From the NCBI RefSeq assembly GCF_019218745.1, contig NZ_JAHUXA010000023.1:1-52751 (forward strand): a DNA stretch of 52,751 nt, in the 5' to 3' direction. Positions 12,466 to 21,874 of this stretch are shown here, in pieces. The position numbers were made by a program, and so were the translations under genes. This DNA comes from Enterobacter sp. ENT03 (lineage in GTDB: Bacteria; Pseudomonadota; Gammaproteobacteria; Enterobacterales; Enterobacteriaceae). The first letter of the stretch is position 1; each line of letters opens with the position of its first letter. A model generated the notes under the pieces. It made no database searches, was not told the DNA's origin, and was given only the letters and a program-made list of their open reading frames with translations.

Positions 12466-13350
12466 TCAGGCAAGCAGTACGCGCTCGATATTCTGGCAGC
12501 CAAGGGCTTTCAGCGTGGCGGCGGTTGCATCCCATTGGGTGAGTGTCGCTTCGGCTTTTTCCGCCAGCACCGCGCGCTGAATGTCCGGGTAATCATACCC
12601 GTTCAGGCTGAGCAGGTTCAGCGCACTCTGTAGCGGTGGCAGAGACGGGTTAAAGGCGGCGTTCTCGGCGTAACGACCGGCAAACAGCGTACCGTCGCGG
12701 CACTCCAGCGCCAGCCCGGCCGGGGCCTGACTGTACGGCGCATGGCTCTTGTTCGCCGCGGCGATCGCCGCCTGCGTCAGCGCATCGCCGGTAACCGCAA
12801 AGCCGTGATTTTCGTCGTCCATCAGCAGCGTTTTAATATCCAGATCTTTCGGTCCGAACGCGTCCGGCAGGTAATCTGCCAGCGTATGCGGATCGCGACC
12901 CGGCAGATTAATACGCAGCGACAGGCCGCTGTTCAGTTCGTTCATAAACTGACGGCAATGGCCGCAAGGCGTGTAATTAACGGTGACGGAGGCGAGGGAT
13001 TTCTCCCCGCGCAGCCACGCGTGGCTGATGGCGCTCTGCTCGGCATGCACCGTTTGCTGCATGGTCGCGCCGATAAATTCCATATTGCCGCCAAAATACC
13101 AGGTACCGCTGACGCCGCGCGCAATGGCACCGACGTTAAAGTGCGACACCGGCGTGCGGGCGCAGGCTGCGGCAAGGGGTAACAGCGCGAACGCCAGTGC
13201 GTCTTCGTCCAGTCGCGTTGCATTTTTAAGCATGGCGACCTGTTCCGCGGTCAGCAGGGCAGGGAAGTGCTCATCCGCCAGAAGGGGGGCCAGGGCGGAT
13301 TGCAGATCCGCCGCGAGACTTGCGAAAGCAGCGTGAAAACGTGAATGCAT
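12466..13350 (-). CDS. cdd: Cytidine deaminase
   Basis: Deaminates cytidine and deoxycytidine to uridine and deoxyuridine in pyrimidine salvage; homodimeric zinc enzyme of 294 residues, as in E. coli. The catalytic N-terminal half shows His102-Ala-Glu104 (HAE) and Cys129/Cys132 in PCGHC, the zinc ligands and proton shuttle. The C-terminal half is the degenerate second core typical of the long enterobacterial form. A CRP site lies 60 bp upstream. Confidence 0.97.
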   Translation of the reverse strand: MHSRFHAAFASLAADLQSALAPLLADEHFPALLTAEQVAMLKNATRLDEDALAFALLPLAAACARTPVSHFNVGAIARGVSGTWYFGGNMEFIGATMQQTVHAEQSAISHAWLRGEKSLASVTVNYTPCGHCRQFMNELNSGLSLRINLPGRDPHTLADYLPDAFGPKDLDIKTLLMDDENHGFAVTGDALTQAAIAAANKSHAPYSQAPAGLALECRDGTLFAGRYAENAAFNPSLPPLQSALNLLSLNGYDYPDIQRAVLAEKAEATLTQWDATAATLKALGCQNIERVLLA

Positions 13351-13409
13351 GGCATTGCCTCATAACAGTGTAATGGGAGCGTAGTTTACGGGCCGTTAAG
13401 GCCTTTATA

Positions 13410-13425
13410 TGTGATTATTATCACA
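13410..13425 (-). promoter_or_regulatory. CRP site of the cdd promoter, probable CytR region beside it
   Basis: Bases 13410-13425 read TGTGATTATTATCACA, a perfect CRP site, 60 bp upstream of the cdd ATG. The adjoining TGCAACTTATGAAATTCAAATG stretch upstream (13433-13454, quoted in part: TGCAACTTATGA) holds a weaker CRP-like half site and a TTGCA motif of the kind bound by CytR. In E. coli cdd is repressed by CytR sandwiched between two CRP dimers. Confidence 0.8.
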
Positions 13426-13479
13426 CTGTGTATGCAACTTATGAAATTCAAATGAAAATTGCGCGACGCATCGCAAATT

Positions 13480-14175
13480 TTAGCCCATTACCGCGAGGAT
13501 CAACGGGAAGATAAATGGCGCTAATAGCGACGTGATAATGCCGCAGATCACCAGTGCCAGCGAACTGAATGCGCCTTCCTGATAATCCAGCTCCGCACAG
13601 CGGGCGGTACCCAGCGCATGCGAGGCTGTACCCATCGCCAGACCGCGCGACGCTTTGGTGCGAATACGCATCACATTGAGAAGGGAGTGGCCGAATACCG
13701 CACCCAGAATGCCGACAAAAATCACGCACATGGCGCTGATGGCGGGAATACCGCCGAGGCTGCCGCCCACCGCCATCGCAATCGGCGTGGTCACAGATTT
13801 TGGCAGAATAGAGGCGGCGATTTCCGGCGTCGCCCCCATTAACAGCGCAATAGAGGTGCCGGTCACCATCGCCACCAGGCTGCCGACAAAGCAGATGGTA
13901 ATAATGGATTTCCAGCGGGCGCGGATCTGATGCAGCTGCTCGTAGAGCGGATAGGCCAGCGCGACGACCGCCGGTTGCAGTAGATCATTGAGGATTTTAC
14001 TGCCCTGAAAATAGCGTTCGTAAGGAATGCCGGTCAGCAGCAGGAACGGAATGATCACCACCATCGAAACCAGCAGTGGGTTCAGCAGCGCAATACGCAC
14101 GCGGGTCGCCAGTTTGCGCGCGGCGAAAAATACCGCCAGCGTCAGCGGCAAAGACCACCAGATGGAAGCCATCAT
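13480..14175 (-). CDS. yohK: YohK, LrgB-family inner-membrane protein
   Basis: Polytopic membrane protein of 231 residues of the LrgB/CidB family, partner of the LrgA-like YohJ encoded just upstream. The conserved [16 protein letters not shown] block is present near the C-terminus. In Gram-positive bacteria LrgAB modulates murein hydrolase export or pyruvate uptake; in E. coli YohJK affects uptake of small metabolites. Start overlaps the yohJ stop by 4 bp (ATGA), showing translational coupling. Confidence 0.92.
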   Translation of the reverse strand: MMASIWWSLPLTLAVFFAARKLATRVRIALLNPLLVSMVVIIPFLLLTGIPYERYFQGSKILNDLLQPAVVALAYPLYEQLHQIRARWKSIITICFVGSLVAMVTGTSIALLMGATPEIAASILPKSVTTPIAMAVGGSLGGIPAISAMCVIFVGILGAVFGHSLLNVMRIRTKASRGLAMGTASHALGTARCAELDYQEGAFSSLALVICGIITSLLAPFIFPLILAVMG

Positions 14176-14570
14176 TGTTTCTGCTCCTCCTCGCCGACGA
14201 TTTTGCGTTCACCATGCACAATGTGCGAACTCCAGCTGACCACCAGAAACACCACCAGCGTACTGACGGCGCAGGAGACCACCACCGGGCCAAACTGGGC
14301 GATCAGCACGTCATAATATTGCATCACCCCGACGCCAATCGGCACGAACAGCAGCGCCATATAACGGATCAGCACATAGCAGCCGGGGTTCACCCATTTT
14401 GCCGGCAGAATTTGCAACGCCAGCAGCAGGAACATAATTAGCATGCCAATAATACTGCCGGGAATGGTGATCGGCAGCAGCGAGGCGATAAAGATACCGG
14501 CATACAAGCAGGCATAAATCAGGACAAACGCACGCAGATATTGCCAGACAACAGTGAGTGATTTATTCAT
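14172..14570 (-). CDS. yohJ: YohJ, LrgA-family (holin-like) membrane protein
   Basis: Small membrane protein of 132 residues, the E. coli YohJ length, with four predicted helices and the LrgA signatures [13 protein letters not shown] and [14 protein letters not shown]. It is first gene of yohJK. The ATG at 14570 is chosen rather than an in-frame upstream one (14606) because it restores the known N-terminus and has an AAAGG site upstream. Confidence 0.92.
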   Translation of the reverse strand: MNKSLTVVWQYLRAFVLIYACLYAGIFIASLLPITIPGSIIGMLIMFLLLALQILPAKWVNPGCYVLIRYMALLFVPIGVGVMQYYDVLIAQFGPVVVSCAVSTLVVFLVVSWSSHIVHGERKIVGEEEQKQ

Positions 14571-14787
14571 GGTGACTACCTTTGATGAGACGCATTCATC
14601 ATACAATTAAATTCTGAAATGTGCTACCGGTCACAACCTGCAGCCGAGCATAACAAACAAACCCGTGATTAACGTTATGCATTCACACAAGATTAGGCGT
14701 AAAACGGCCGTTCATCCGGCGGCTTGACCCTTTCATCACCGGCCCGGAGACGCTACCATACGCGCCTCTTAATCATTGGGTATTGTT

Positions 14788-15726
14788 ATGCGTGTATTAC
14801 TGGCTCCGATGGAAGGCGTGCTCGATTCGCTGGTGCGCGAGCTGCTGACCGGGGTAAACGACTACGATCACTGCATCACCGAATTTTTGCGCGTGGTCGA
14901 TCAACTGTTGCCGGTAAAATCGTTTTATAAAATCTGCCCGGAATTACAGCATCAAAGCCGCACTCCCAGCGGCACACCGGTGCGCGTGCAGCTACTGGGA
15001 CAATACCCACACTGGCTGGCAGAGAACGCTGCCCGCGCCGTCGAGCTTGGCTCCTGGGGCGTCGATCTCAACTGCGGCTGCCCGTCCAGGCTGGTCAACG
15101 GTAGCGGCGGCGGCGCCACCTTACTCAAAGATCCCGATCTGATTTACCGTGGCGCAAAAGCGATGCGTGAAGCGGTGCCTGCGCATCTGCCGGTGACGGT
15201 AAAAATCCGCCTCGGCTGGGATTCCGGCGATCGCCAGTTCGAAATCGCCGATGCGGTCCAGCAGGCCGGGGCCAGCGAGCTGGTGGTGCATGGCCGTACT
15301 AAAGAAGATGGTTATAAAGCCGAGCGCATCAACTGGGCGGCGATTGGCGAGATCCGCAAACGCCTGCGTATTCCGGTAGTAGCCAATGGCGAGATCTGGG
15401 ACTGGCAAAGCGCGCAGGATTGCATGGCGGTCACCGGCTGCGATGCGGTGATGATTGGTCGGGGCGCACTCAACGTACCGAACTTAAGCCGCGTGGTGAA
15501 ATACAACGCACCGCGCATGCCGTGGCCGGAAGTAGTGCAGCTGTTACAGCGCTACAGCCAGCTTGAGAAGCAGGGCGACACCGGGATGTATCACGTGGCG
15601 CGTATCAAACAGTGGTTAGGCTATTTACGCAAAGAATATGTTGAGGCCACTGCGCTGTTTGAACAGGTGCGTACCCTGAAGCACTCATCCGCCATTGCGG
15701 CGGCGATTGATTCGGTAGCCCTGTAA
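14788..15726 (+). CDS. dusC: tRNA-dihydrouridine(16) synthase
   Basis: FMN- and NADPH-dependent enzyme that reduces U16 in tRNA. The 312-residue protein is a TIM barrel plus helical C-terminal domain. The catalytic cysteine is Cys98 in LNCGCPS, and the FMN-binding blocks [18 protein letters not shown] and VMIGRGAL are intact. The ATG at 14788 is preferred over an in-frame TTG at 14776 because it gives the conserved [11 protein letters not shown] start. Monocistronic, with its own terminator. Confidence 0.96.
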   Translation: MRVLLAPMEGVLDSLVRELLTGVNDYDHCITEFLRVVDQLLPVKSFYKICPELQHQSRTPSGTPVRVQLLGQYPHWLAENAARAVELGSWGVDLNCGCPSRLVNGSGGGATLLKDPDLIYRGAKAMREAVPAHLPVTVKIRLGWDSGDRQFEIADAVQQAGASELVVHGRTKEDGYKAERINWAAIGEIRKRLRIPVVANGEIWDWQSAQDCMAVTGCDAVMIGRGALNVPNLSRVVKYNAPRMPWPEVVQLLQRYSQLEKQGDTGMYHVARIKQWLGYLRKEYVEATALFEQVRTLKHSSAIAAAIDSVAL

Positions 15727-15732
15727 ATGACT

Positions 15733-15757
15733 TGCCCCCATAACGGGGGCAATTTTT
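15733..15757 (+). terminator. Terminator of dusC
   Basis: Stem GCCCCC/GGGGGC with loop ATAAC, then AATTTTT, ending within the 3' end of the convergent yohP. It can serve both genes. Confidence 0.8.
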
Positions 15758-15839
15758 AGAAAATCATTTTAAACACGCCGGTCACCACCAACAGCCCAAT
15801 CAGAAAAATAATCAAAACCGCCCATAATAAAATTTTCAT
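15756..15839 (-). CDS. yohP: YohP, 27-residue single-span membrane protein
   Basis: The minus strand encodes MKILLWAVLIIF followed by LIGLLVVTGVFKMIF, nearly identical to E. coli YohP. It is a single transmembrane helix of the inner membrane; in E. coli the protein is stress-induced and a model for post-translational insertion by YidC or SecYEG. AAAGGA sits 6 bp before the ATG. Physiological role unknown. Confidence 0.92.
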   Translation of the reverse strand: MKILLWAVLIIFLIGLLVVTGVFKMIF

Positions 15840-16009
15840 CGTCCTTTCCTTTTAAGAGTCATATGCCTGCACGCATTAGTGTAGGCAAACATTTCCGGCT
15901 TTGCCTGGTCAGCGGGCAAGATCGTTTGTGCATCAGGCTTTTACCCTTCGCGAACCTCCTATACTTACCTCTTTGCCGTTCCCGGCATATTTCCCCGGAG
16001 GAGTTCCAC

Positions 16010-16780
16010 ATGGTTTCGACGAACAAAGTAGCCATTGTTACGGCGTCAGATTCAGGTATTGGCAAACAATGCGCGCTGGTGCTGGCTAAACAGGGCTTCG
16101 ATATTGGTATTACCTGGCATTCCGATGAGGAAGGGGCAAAAGCCACGGCGAGGGAAGTAGAAGCCCTGGGGCGTCGCGCAGAGCATGTGCATCTTGATCT
16201 GGGGCATCTGCCGGAAGGCGCTGAGGCCATCAACACGCTGATCGAACGTTTCGGACGTATTGATGCGCTGGTAAACAACGCCGGGGCGATGAGCAAAGCG
16301 CCGTTTCTCGACGTGGAGTTTAACGACTGGCGTGCGGTCTTTACCGTTGATGTGGATGGTGCGTTTTTGTGCTCGCAAATTGCCGCGCGGAAAATGGCGC
16401 AGCAGGGGCAGGGCGGGCGCATTGTGAATATCACTTCGGTGCACGAGCACACGCCGCTACCGGAGGCCAGCGCCTATACCGCCGCTAAACACGCGCTGGG
16501 CGGGCTGACCAAATCTATGGCGCTGGAGCTGGTGGATCACCGTATTCTGGTCAACGCCGTCGCGCCTGGTGCCATCGCCACCCCGATGAATGACATGGAC
16601 GATGAGGACGCCAAAGACGGTTCGCTGCCGATTGTGCCGCTCACCCGTCCAGGTAAAACCCAGGAGATCGCAAGCCTGGTGGGGTGGCTGTGCTCGGAAG
16701 ATGCGAGCTACACCACGGGCCAGTCGTTTATCGTCGATGGCGGCTTTATGCTGGCAAACCCGCAATTTAACGCGAAATAA
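16010..16780 (+). CDS. yohF: YohF, short-chain dehydrogenase/reductase
   Basis: NAD(P)-dependent oxidoreductase of the classical SDR family, 256 residues. The cofactor motif is TASDSGIG (residues 11-18, a variant of TGxxxGIG), the structural NNAG is at 89-92, and the catalytic Ser143, Tyr156 and Lys160 (YTAAK) are in place. Substrate unknown. GGAGGAG just upstream of the ATG at 16010 settles the start, although the frame stays open further upstream. It is separated from yohP by 170 bp. Confidence 0.92.
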   Translation: MVSTNKVAIVTASDSGIGKQCALVLAKQGFDIGITWHSDEEGAKATAREVEALGRRAEHVHLDLGHLPEGAEAINTLIERFGRIDALVNNAGAMSKAPFLDVEFNDWRAVFTVDVDGAFLCSQIAARKMAQQGQGGRIVNITSVHEHTPLPEASAYTAAKHALGGLTKSMALELVDHRILVNAVAPGAIATPMNDMDDEDAKDGSLPIVPLTRPGKTQEIASLVGWLCSEDASYTTGQSFIVDGGFMLANPQFNAK

Positions 16781-16807
16781 CGTTACCGCGCCGGGCCGTT
16801 GCCCGGC

Positions 16808-17380
16808 TTAGTCGTCCTCATCCTTAGCGTGGCGGTGCGTGAACCAGTAACGCAGCGCCAGCGCAATCGCCACCGCCAGCACGATCCACACCCCATGCTT
16901 AAGATGCTGATTCAGGTTATGCAGCCACGGGCTTATCACCTCACCACCAACATAGCCCAGCGTGGTGAAAATCAGCGCCCAGACAATGGCACCGAGAATA
17001 TTAAGCGGCAGAAAGAGTTTCGGCGGCAAATGACTTGCGCCAATCAGCAGCGGGCCAATGATGCGAAAGCCGTACATAAACCGCGATCCAATCACAAACA
17101 GGTAGGGCCGATGCTGGATCAACTTCTGCGCGCGGCGGATTTTTTTCTGATGGCGGGAAAAGCGCCGTAAAATGCGCTCGCCATAACGCCGCCCCAGCAG
17201 GTACAACAGCTGGTCGCCAATCGTGCCGCCGAGCGCCACCGATACCACTACCAGCCAGAAACGAAGCAATCCCTGATGCGCCGCCACACCGCCGAGCAGG
17301 GTAATGGTTTCACCTTCCGCCACGCTGCCAATCACCAGCGCCGCATAGCCGTACTGCGTTATCAGACCGTTTATATCCAC
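16808..17380 (-). CDS. yohD: YohD, DedA-family membrane protein
   Basis: Inner-membrane protein of 190 residues (192 in E. coli). It shows the DedA/SNARE-associated signature: a first block with GEGETITLLGG-like residues, then GDQLLYLLGRRYG and SRFMYGFRIIGPLLIGASHLP. DedA proteins are half-transporters implicated in undecaprenyl-phosphate or phospholipid flipping and proton-motive-force maintenance; YohD itself has no assigned substrate. Confidence 0.92.
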   Translation of the reverse strand: MDINGLITQYGYAALVIGSVAEGETITLLGGVAAHQGLLRFWLVVVSVALGGTIGDQLLYLLGRRYGERILRRFSRHQKKIRRAQKLIQHRPYLFVIGSRFMYGFRIIGPLLIGASHLPPKLFLPLNILGAIVWALIFTTLGYVGGEVISPWLHNLNQHLKHGVWIVLAVAIALALRYWFTHRHAKDEDD

Positions 17381-17555
17381 GACAAACTCAACTCATTGTT
17401 TATATCCATTATTTAAAGCATACACCTTCAAAAGCGAATGGGATCGCCACGAGGGGCCTCAGATTATTTATCAGACTTATCGGTTCGCTCAAAAAATAAC
17501 CAATATCTGCATTATACTTACAGGGTCGACGTTCGGCTGACTGTGAGGGGGCGTT

Positions 17556-18143
17556 ATGAACCATGTCTGGGGACTCTTTTCCCATCCCGATCGTGAAATG
17601 CAGGTCATTAAACGCGAAAACGAAACGGTTTCGCACCATTACACGCACCACGTATTACTGATGGCCGCCATTCCGGTGATTTGCGCCTTTATCGGTACCA
17701 CGCAGATCGGCTGGGATTTCGGTGATGGCAATGTCATGCAGCTTTCGCTGTTCAGCGGTTTGTATCTCGGCATTCTGTTTTATGCCCTGATGCTGGCGGG
17801 CGTGGCGATCATGGGCAGGGTCATTTACTGGATGGCGCGCGGTATACCGCAGCGACCGTCGCTGGCGCGCTGTATGGTGTTTGCCGGTTACGTCGCCACG
17901 CCGCTATTTTTAAGCGGCATCGTCGCACTGTATCCGCTGGTCTGGCTGTGCGCGCTGGTGGGCACGGCGGCGCTGGTGTGGACCGGTTATCTGCTGTATC
18001 TCGGCATCCCCACCTTCCTGAATATCAGTCGTGAAGAAAGCCTCAACTTTTCCGGCTCGACGCTCGCCATTGGCGTGCTGGTGCTGGAAGTGCTGCTGGC
18101 GCTCACGGTGATCCTCTGGGGCTACGGCTATCGGCTGTTCTGA
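17556..18143 (+). CDS. yohC: YohC, Yip1-family inner-membrane protein
   Basis: Membrane protein of 195 residues, the E. coli length, with five hydrophobic helices after an amphipathic N-terminus (HVWGLFSHPDREMQVI). It belongs to the Yip1 domain family. No function is established. Divergent from yohD with 175 bp between, and followed by a long dyad. Confidence 0.9.
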   Translation: MNHVWGLFSHPDREMQVIKRENETVSHHYTHHVLLMAAIPVICAFIGTTQIGWDFGDGNVMQLSLFSGLYLGILFYALMLAGVAIMGRVIYWMARGIPQRPSLARCMVFAGYVATPLFLSGIVALYPLVWLCALVGTAALVWTGYLLYLGIPTFLNISREESLNFSGSTLAIGVLVLEVLLALTVILWGYGYRLF

Positions 18144-18160
18144 GGCGCTCCTCCGCTGAT

Positions 18161-18190
18161 TGCATTGCTGGTGTGAATGCCAGCAATGCA
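18161..18190. other. Long inverted repeat after yohC
   Basis: A perfect 11-bp stem (TGCATTGCTGG/CCAGCAATGCA) with an 8-base loop lies 17 bp after the yohC stop. It lacks a T-run, so it may be a 3' mRNA structure or a Rho-assisted terminator. Confidence 0.6.
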
Positions 18191-18327
18191 AACTTATGCA
18201 ACGATTCTTCTCTGGCGACAACCGGGGCGGGCGGCTATCATGCCTTTGCCAGCTTTTGTCATTATTTTATTGCCGACAACAGCGGTGCGCCTTATTACGC
18301 GCGTGAATCATTATCAGAAGCCTCACC

Positions 18328-19278
18328 ATGCTGAAATTTCGTGTTTCCTTATTAAGCCTTGCGTTATTACTGAGCGTGCCTGTGGTTCCCCAGGCGCTGG
18401 CAAAAGCGTCTGCTGTCGCGACCGCAGCCCAGCCCGAGATCGCCTCCGGCAGCGCGATGATTGTCGATCTGAACACCAATAAGGTGATCTACTCCAGCCA
18501 TCCCGATCTAGTGCGACCGATTGCGTCTATTACCAAGCTGATGACGGCGATGGTGGTGCTGGATGCCAGCCTGCCGCTGGATGAAAAACTGAAAGTCGAT
18601 ATTAGCCATACGCCGGAGATGAAAGGTATCTATTCCCGCGTGCGGTTAAACAGTGAAATCAGCCGCAAGAACATGCTGCTGCTGGCGCTGATGTCCTCGG
18701 AAAACCGGGCGGCAGCGAGCCTCGCGCACCATTATCCGGGGGGATATGACGCGTTTATCCGTGCGATGAACGCCAAAGCGAAAGCCTTAGGTATGCGCAA
18801 CACGCGCTTTGTGGAGCCGACGGGGCTGTCGATCCATAACGTCTCTACGGCGCGGGATCTGACACGTCTGCTGGTGGCGACAAAACAGTATCCGCTGCTC
18901 GGTCAGTTAAGTACCACGCGGGAAGAGATGGCGACCTTTAGTAATCCGCCGTACACGCTGCCGTTTCGCAACACCAACCATCTGGTCTATCGCGATAACT
19001 GGAACATCCAGCTGACGAAAACCGGCTTTACCAATGCTGCCGGTCACTGTCTGGTGATGCGTACCGTGATTAACGGCAAATCGGTGGCGCTGGTGGTGAT
19101 GGATGCGTTCGGCAAATACACCCACTTTGCGGATGCCAGCCGTCTGCGTACCTGGATCGAAACCGGTAAAGCCCAGCCTGTACCGGCAGCGGCGCTGGCC
19201 TACAAGCGCCAGAAAGCGGCGCAAATGGTGAGCAGTGGCGGCAGTGCCGCAGGCGAGCAAACCGCGCAGAACGATTAA
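18328..19278 (+). CDS. pbpG: D-alanyl-D-alanine endopeptidase PBP7
   Basis: Periplasmic penicillin-binding protein that cuts D-Ala to mDAP cross-links in peptidoglycan. A signal peptide (residues 1 to about 25, ending QALA) precedes an S11-family peptidase domain. The active-site triad of motifs is complete: Ser67-Ile-Thr-Lys70, Ser124-Glu-Asn126 and Lys231-Thr-Gly233. Length 316 against about 310 in E. coli; the extra residues are a low-complexity tail rich in Ala, Ser and Gly. Its stop abuts, with no gap, the stop of the convergent acetyltransferase gene. Confidence 0.96.
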   Translation: MLKFRVSLLSLALLLSVPVVPQALAKASAVATAAQPEIASGSAMIVDLNTNKVIYSSHPDLVRPIASITKLMTAMVVLDASLPLDEKLKVDISHTPEMKGIYSRVRLNSEISRKNMLLLALMSSENRAAASLAHHYPGGYDAFIRAMNAKAKALGMRNTRFVEPTGLSIHNVSTARDLTRLLVATKQYPLLGQLSTTREEMATFSNPPYTLPFRNTNHLVYRDNWNIQLTKTGFTNAAGHCLVMRTVINGKSVALVVMDAFGKYTHFADASRLRTWIETGKAQPVPAAALAYKRQKAAQMVSSGGSAAGEQTAQND

Positions 19279-19833
19279 TTATTCCGGCAGCGTCCAGTCA
19301 CCGTCGTTGAGTGGGCGCTGCATAATCAACGTATCCCGCCAGTCACCCATTTTATATCCCACGCTGCGCAGCTGACCGGCAACGGTGAAACCGTGCTTTT
19401 CATGCAGACGCAGGGAACCGGCATTGTTATGGCCGTCGCCGACCACGGCGATCATCTGCCGCCACGGGCCTTCCTCGCAGCGGGCGATCAGCGCATCCAT
19501 TAGCGCCCCGCCGATGCCATGACCGGTCATGCTGGCATCAACATAAATCGATTCTTCAAGAGTAAAACGGTAAGCGTGGCGCGGGCGGTAGGGTTTGGCA
19601 TAGCAGTAGCCGACCACAATGCCGCGATACAGCGCCAGCAGCCATGGCAACCCTTCAGCGGTGACGGCCTCAATACGTTCACGCATCTCCTCCACGGTGG
19701 GCGGGATTTCTTCAAAAGAGGCGCGCCCGTGCAGCACATGCCATGCGTAGATGGCGGCCACGGCATGCGCATCGTCAGGCCCTGCGTCGCGGATCTCCAC
19801 TTCGGTTCCCGTTAAAACATCAATAACAGACAT
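19279..19833 (-). CDS. GNAT acetyltransferase, phosphinothricin acetyltransferase-like
   Basis: Cytosolic acetyl-CoA-dependent N-acetyltransferase of 184 residues. The blocks AAIYAWHVLHGRASFEE, GYCYAKPYRPRHAYRFTLE, ESIYVDASMTGHGIGGALM (acetyl-CoA loop) and LHEKHGFTVAGQLRSVGYK follow the order of the Pat/Bar/MddA group. Members of this group acetylate phosphinothricin, methionine sulfoximine or related compounds; which substrate applies here cannot be told. Not present at this place in E. coli K-12. It lies between convergent pbpG and upstream of dld in the same orientation, 150 bp from it. Confidence 0.82.
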   Translation of the reverse strand: MSVIDVLTGTEVEIRDAGPDDAHAVAAIYAWHVLHGRASFEEIPPTVEEMRERIEAVTAEGLPWLLALYRGIVVGYCYAKPYRPRHAYRFTLEESIYVDASMTGHGIGGALMDALIARCEEGPWRQMIAVVGDGHNNAGSLRLHEKHGFTVAGQLRSVGYKMGDWRDTLIMQRPLNDGDWTLPE

Positions 19834-19938
19834 GGGTATAGGCTCCAGAGTGGCAGGCCATAGAAACGTTTCTATGGCGTAGTGGCGCTACTCTAGTACG
19901 AAAAAGGAACACAGAATACCCTGTGCATCACAGTGCGA

Positions 19939-19965
19939 CACACAGCGCCAGGCCTGCGCTGTGTG
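19939..19965. terminator. Dyad downstream of dld
   Basis: Perfect 10-bp stem CACACAGCGC/GCGCTGTGTG with loop CAGGCCT, 20 bp after the dld stop. No good T-run follows on the minus strand, so its terminator activity is uncertain. Confidence 0.5.
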
Positions 19966-19984
19966 GTTCAGCTTTCGGTTTGCA

Positions 19985-21691
19985 TTACACCCAGTTTTTC
20001 AGCTTGGAAGTCTTGCCGATGCCGGGGTTCATGCTGTTTGTCGGGTCATTGCTGCGATAAAATTGTTTTAGACTTTCTGCTGCTTCATACAGGTGACCGA
20101 CGTTGTGTTCCGCCGGGTACTGCGCCCCACGGGCGTGCAGCAGCGCCAGCATCTGATCTTTCAGCGCATGGGCATCGACGCCCTTTTTCACGATGTAATC
20201 TTGATGGAAGACGTAGCACAGGAAATGCCCGTAATAGAGCTTATGCACCAGCTGGCTGTCGATCTCCGGCGGCAGCGTTTCAAACCACTGCTCGTCATTG
20301 CGGCGCAGGGCAATATCCAGCGCCAGAATATCTTCCACTTCCTCCGCATGTACCGCCTGATACCGGATCGCCGCCCCCGCCGCCGCAAAGCGGTGCAGGA
20401 AGGCTTTATTCCCTTCTTCGGTGGTACAGGCGAAGAAATCGCCTTCTGCATCAGCGAAATAGGATTTCAGCCAGCTTTGCGCTTCGGCAATGCCATCGCC
20501 GGACATTTTCAGCAGCAGATGATGTTCATATTTATCCCGCCAGGTTTTCATACGCGGCGGCAGATGGTTCGGGAACAGGTTGCCAAGCTTCTGCATCGCC
20601 CGGTCAGTGAAGTGGGGTTTCACCAGCGGCACTTTTTCCAGCATCGCATCGGTGCGACCTTTCAGGGTAAAGAACAGCGGCATTTTGTCGGTGCCGAGTT
20701 TATCGATCATCAGGAAGGTATCTTTCCCGTAGCGCTCGGCGATGTCGTAAATATCGCGATGCATATACTCGCCAGCCACCGGCAAATGGGTGAAGTTGGC
20801 CAGAATATGACGGCGGATCTCCGTCAGCACCGCCGGCTGATTGGTGCCGATATAAAACACCTGCTGGCGTTTTTCTGCCGGGAAGGTGTCCAGACGCACA
20901 GCAAACACCGCGAGCTTGCCCGCGCAGCCGGAGGACTCAAACAGGCGATCCGGATCGGCGTTATAGCGCGCCGGGGTGTCTGCGGTGATGTCGCGCACGC
21001 GGGTAATGTAATCGTGGTCATGGGCATGGCGACCGTCATGACGCACCTCGGCGTCGCTGATGCGATCATCGTCCAGCTTGCTGAGGATCTGCTCCGGCGT
21101 GGTGCCCAGATCAATGCCCAGATGGTTCACCAGCTGTAACTGACCCTCTTCATTAATACGCGCAAACAGCGACATTTCGGTGTAGGCCGGGCCGCGCTGC
21201 ACCAGCGAGCCGCCGGAGTTATTACAGATGCCGCCGATCACCGACGCGCCGATGCACGATGACCCTATGACCGAATGGGGTTCGCGCCCCAGCGGCTTGA
21301 GCGCTTTTTCCAGCGAATACAGCGTGGTACCCGGATACGCCAGCACCTGCTCGCCTTTTTCCAGCAGATGCAGCTTATCAAGACGCAGCGTACTGATGAT
21401 CACAATCTCGCGGTCATAATCATTGCCGTCCGGCGTTGAACCGGCGGTCAGGCCGGTATTGGCCGCCTGCATCAGAATAATTTTATCGGCGCGCACGCAG
21501 GCGCTCAGCACGTGCCACAGCTCCAGCAGCGAGCCGGGGAACACCACCGCCAGCGCATCGCCCTGGCCTGAGCGGAAGCCTTTACGGTAGCGGGCGGTTT
21601 TCGCCGGTTCAGTCAGCAGATGGGCATGGCCCACGAGGCGGGTAAGTTCTTGCAGAAAAGCAGCGTTATGATCAGCATGATGACCAGACAT
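19985..21691 (-). CDS. dld: Quinone-dependent D-lactate dehydrogenase
   Basis: Peripheral inner-membrane flavoenzyme that oxidises D-lactate to pyruvate and feeds electrons to quinone. The 568-residue protein has an N-terminal FAD_binding_4 domain (AVVFPGSLLELW, MQAANTGLTAGSTPDG, SSCIGASVIGGICNNSGG) and the C-terminal membrane-binding domain of Dld (from about residue 270). The ATG at 21691 is preceded by AAGGAG and gives the E. coli-like length of 571; an upstream in-frame ATG at 21754 has no such site. Confidence 0.96.
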   Translation of the reverse strand: MSGHHADHNAAFLQELTRLVGHAHLLTEPAKTARYRKGFRSGQGDALAVVFPGSLLELWHVLSACVRADKIILMQAANTGLTAGSTPDGNDYDREIVIISTLRLDKLHLLEKGEQVLAYPGTTLYSLEKALKPLGREPHSVIGSSCIGASVIGGICNNSGGSLVQRGPAYTEMSLFARINEEGQLQLVNHLGIDLGTTPEQILSKLDDDRISDAEVRHDGRHAHDHDYITRVRDITADTPARYNADPDRLFESSGCAGKLAVFAVRLDTFPAEKRQQVFYIGTNQPAVLTEIRRHILANFTHLPVAGEYMHRDIYDIAERYGKDTFLMIDKLGTDKMPLFFTLKGRTDAMLEKVPLVKPHFTDRAMQKLGNLFPNHLPPRMKTWRDKYEHHLLLKMSGDGIAEAQSWLKSYFADAEGDFFACTTEEGNKAFLHRFAAAGAAIRYQAVHAEEVEDILALDIALRRNDEQWFETLPPEIDSQLVHKLYYGHFLCYVFHQDYIVKKGVDAHALKDQMLALLHARGAQYPAEHNVGHLYEAAESLKQFYRSNDPTNSMNPGIGKTSKLKNWV

Positions 21692-21874
21692 GATCCACTC
21701 CTTGTGGCGGGGCAAAATTGACGCTTTAAAGCATAGCGCGGGAAAATGCATCACGCGGAACTAATCGTCAGAAAAATAAGAGAATAACCCTGCAACAGCT
21801 ACTACGATTATGGCACACTGCGTTTTTCGCACGCTCTGCCGCCGGTATGGCGGTAATTACGAGAGATATACGAC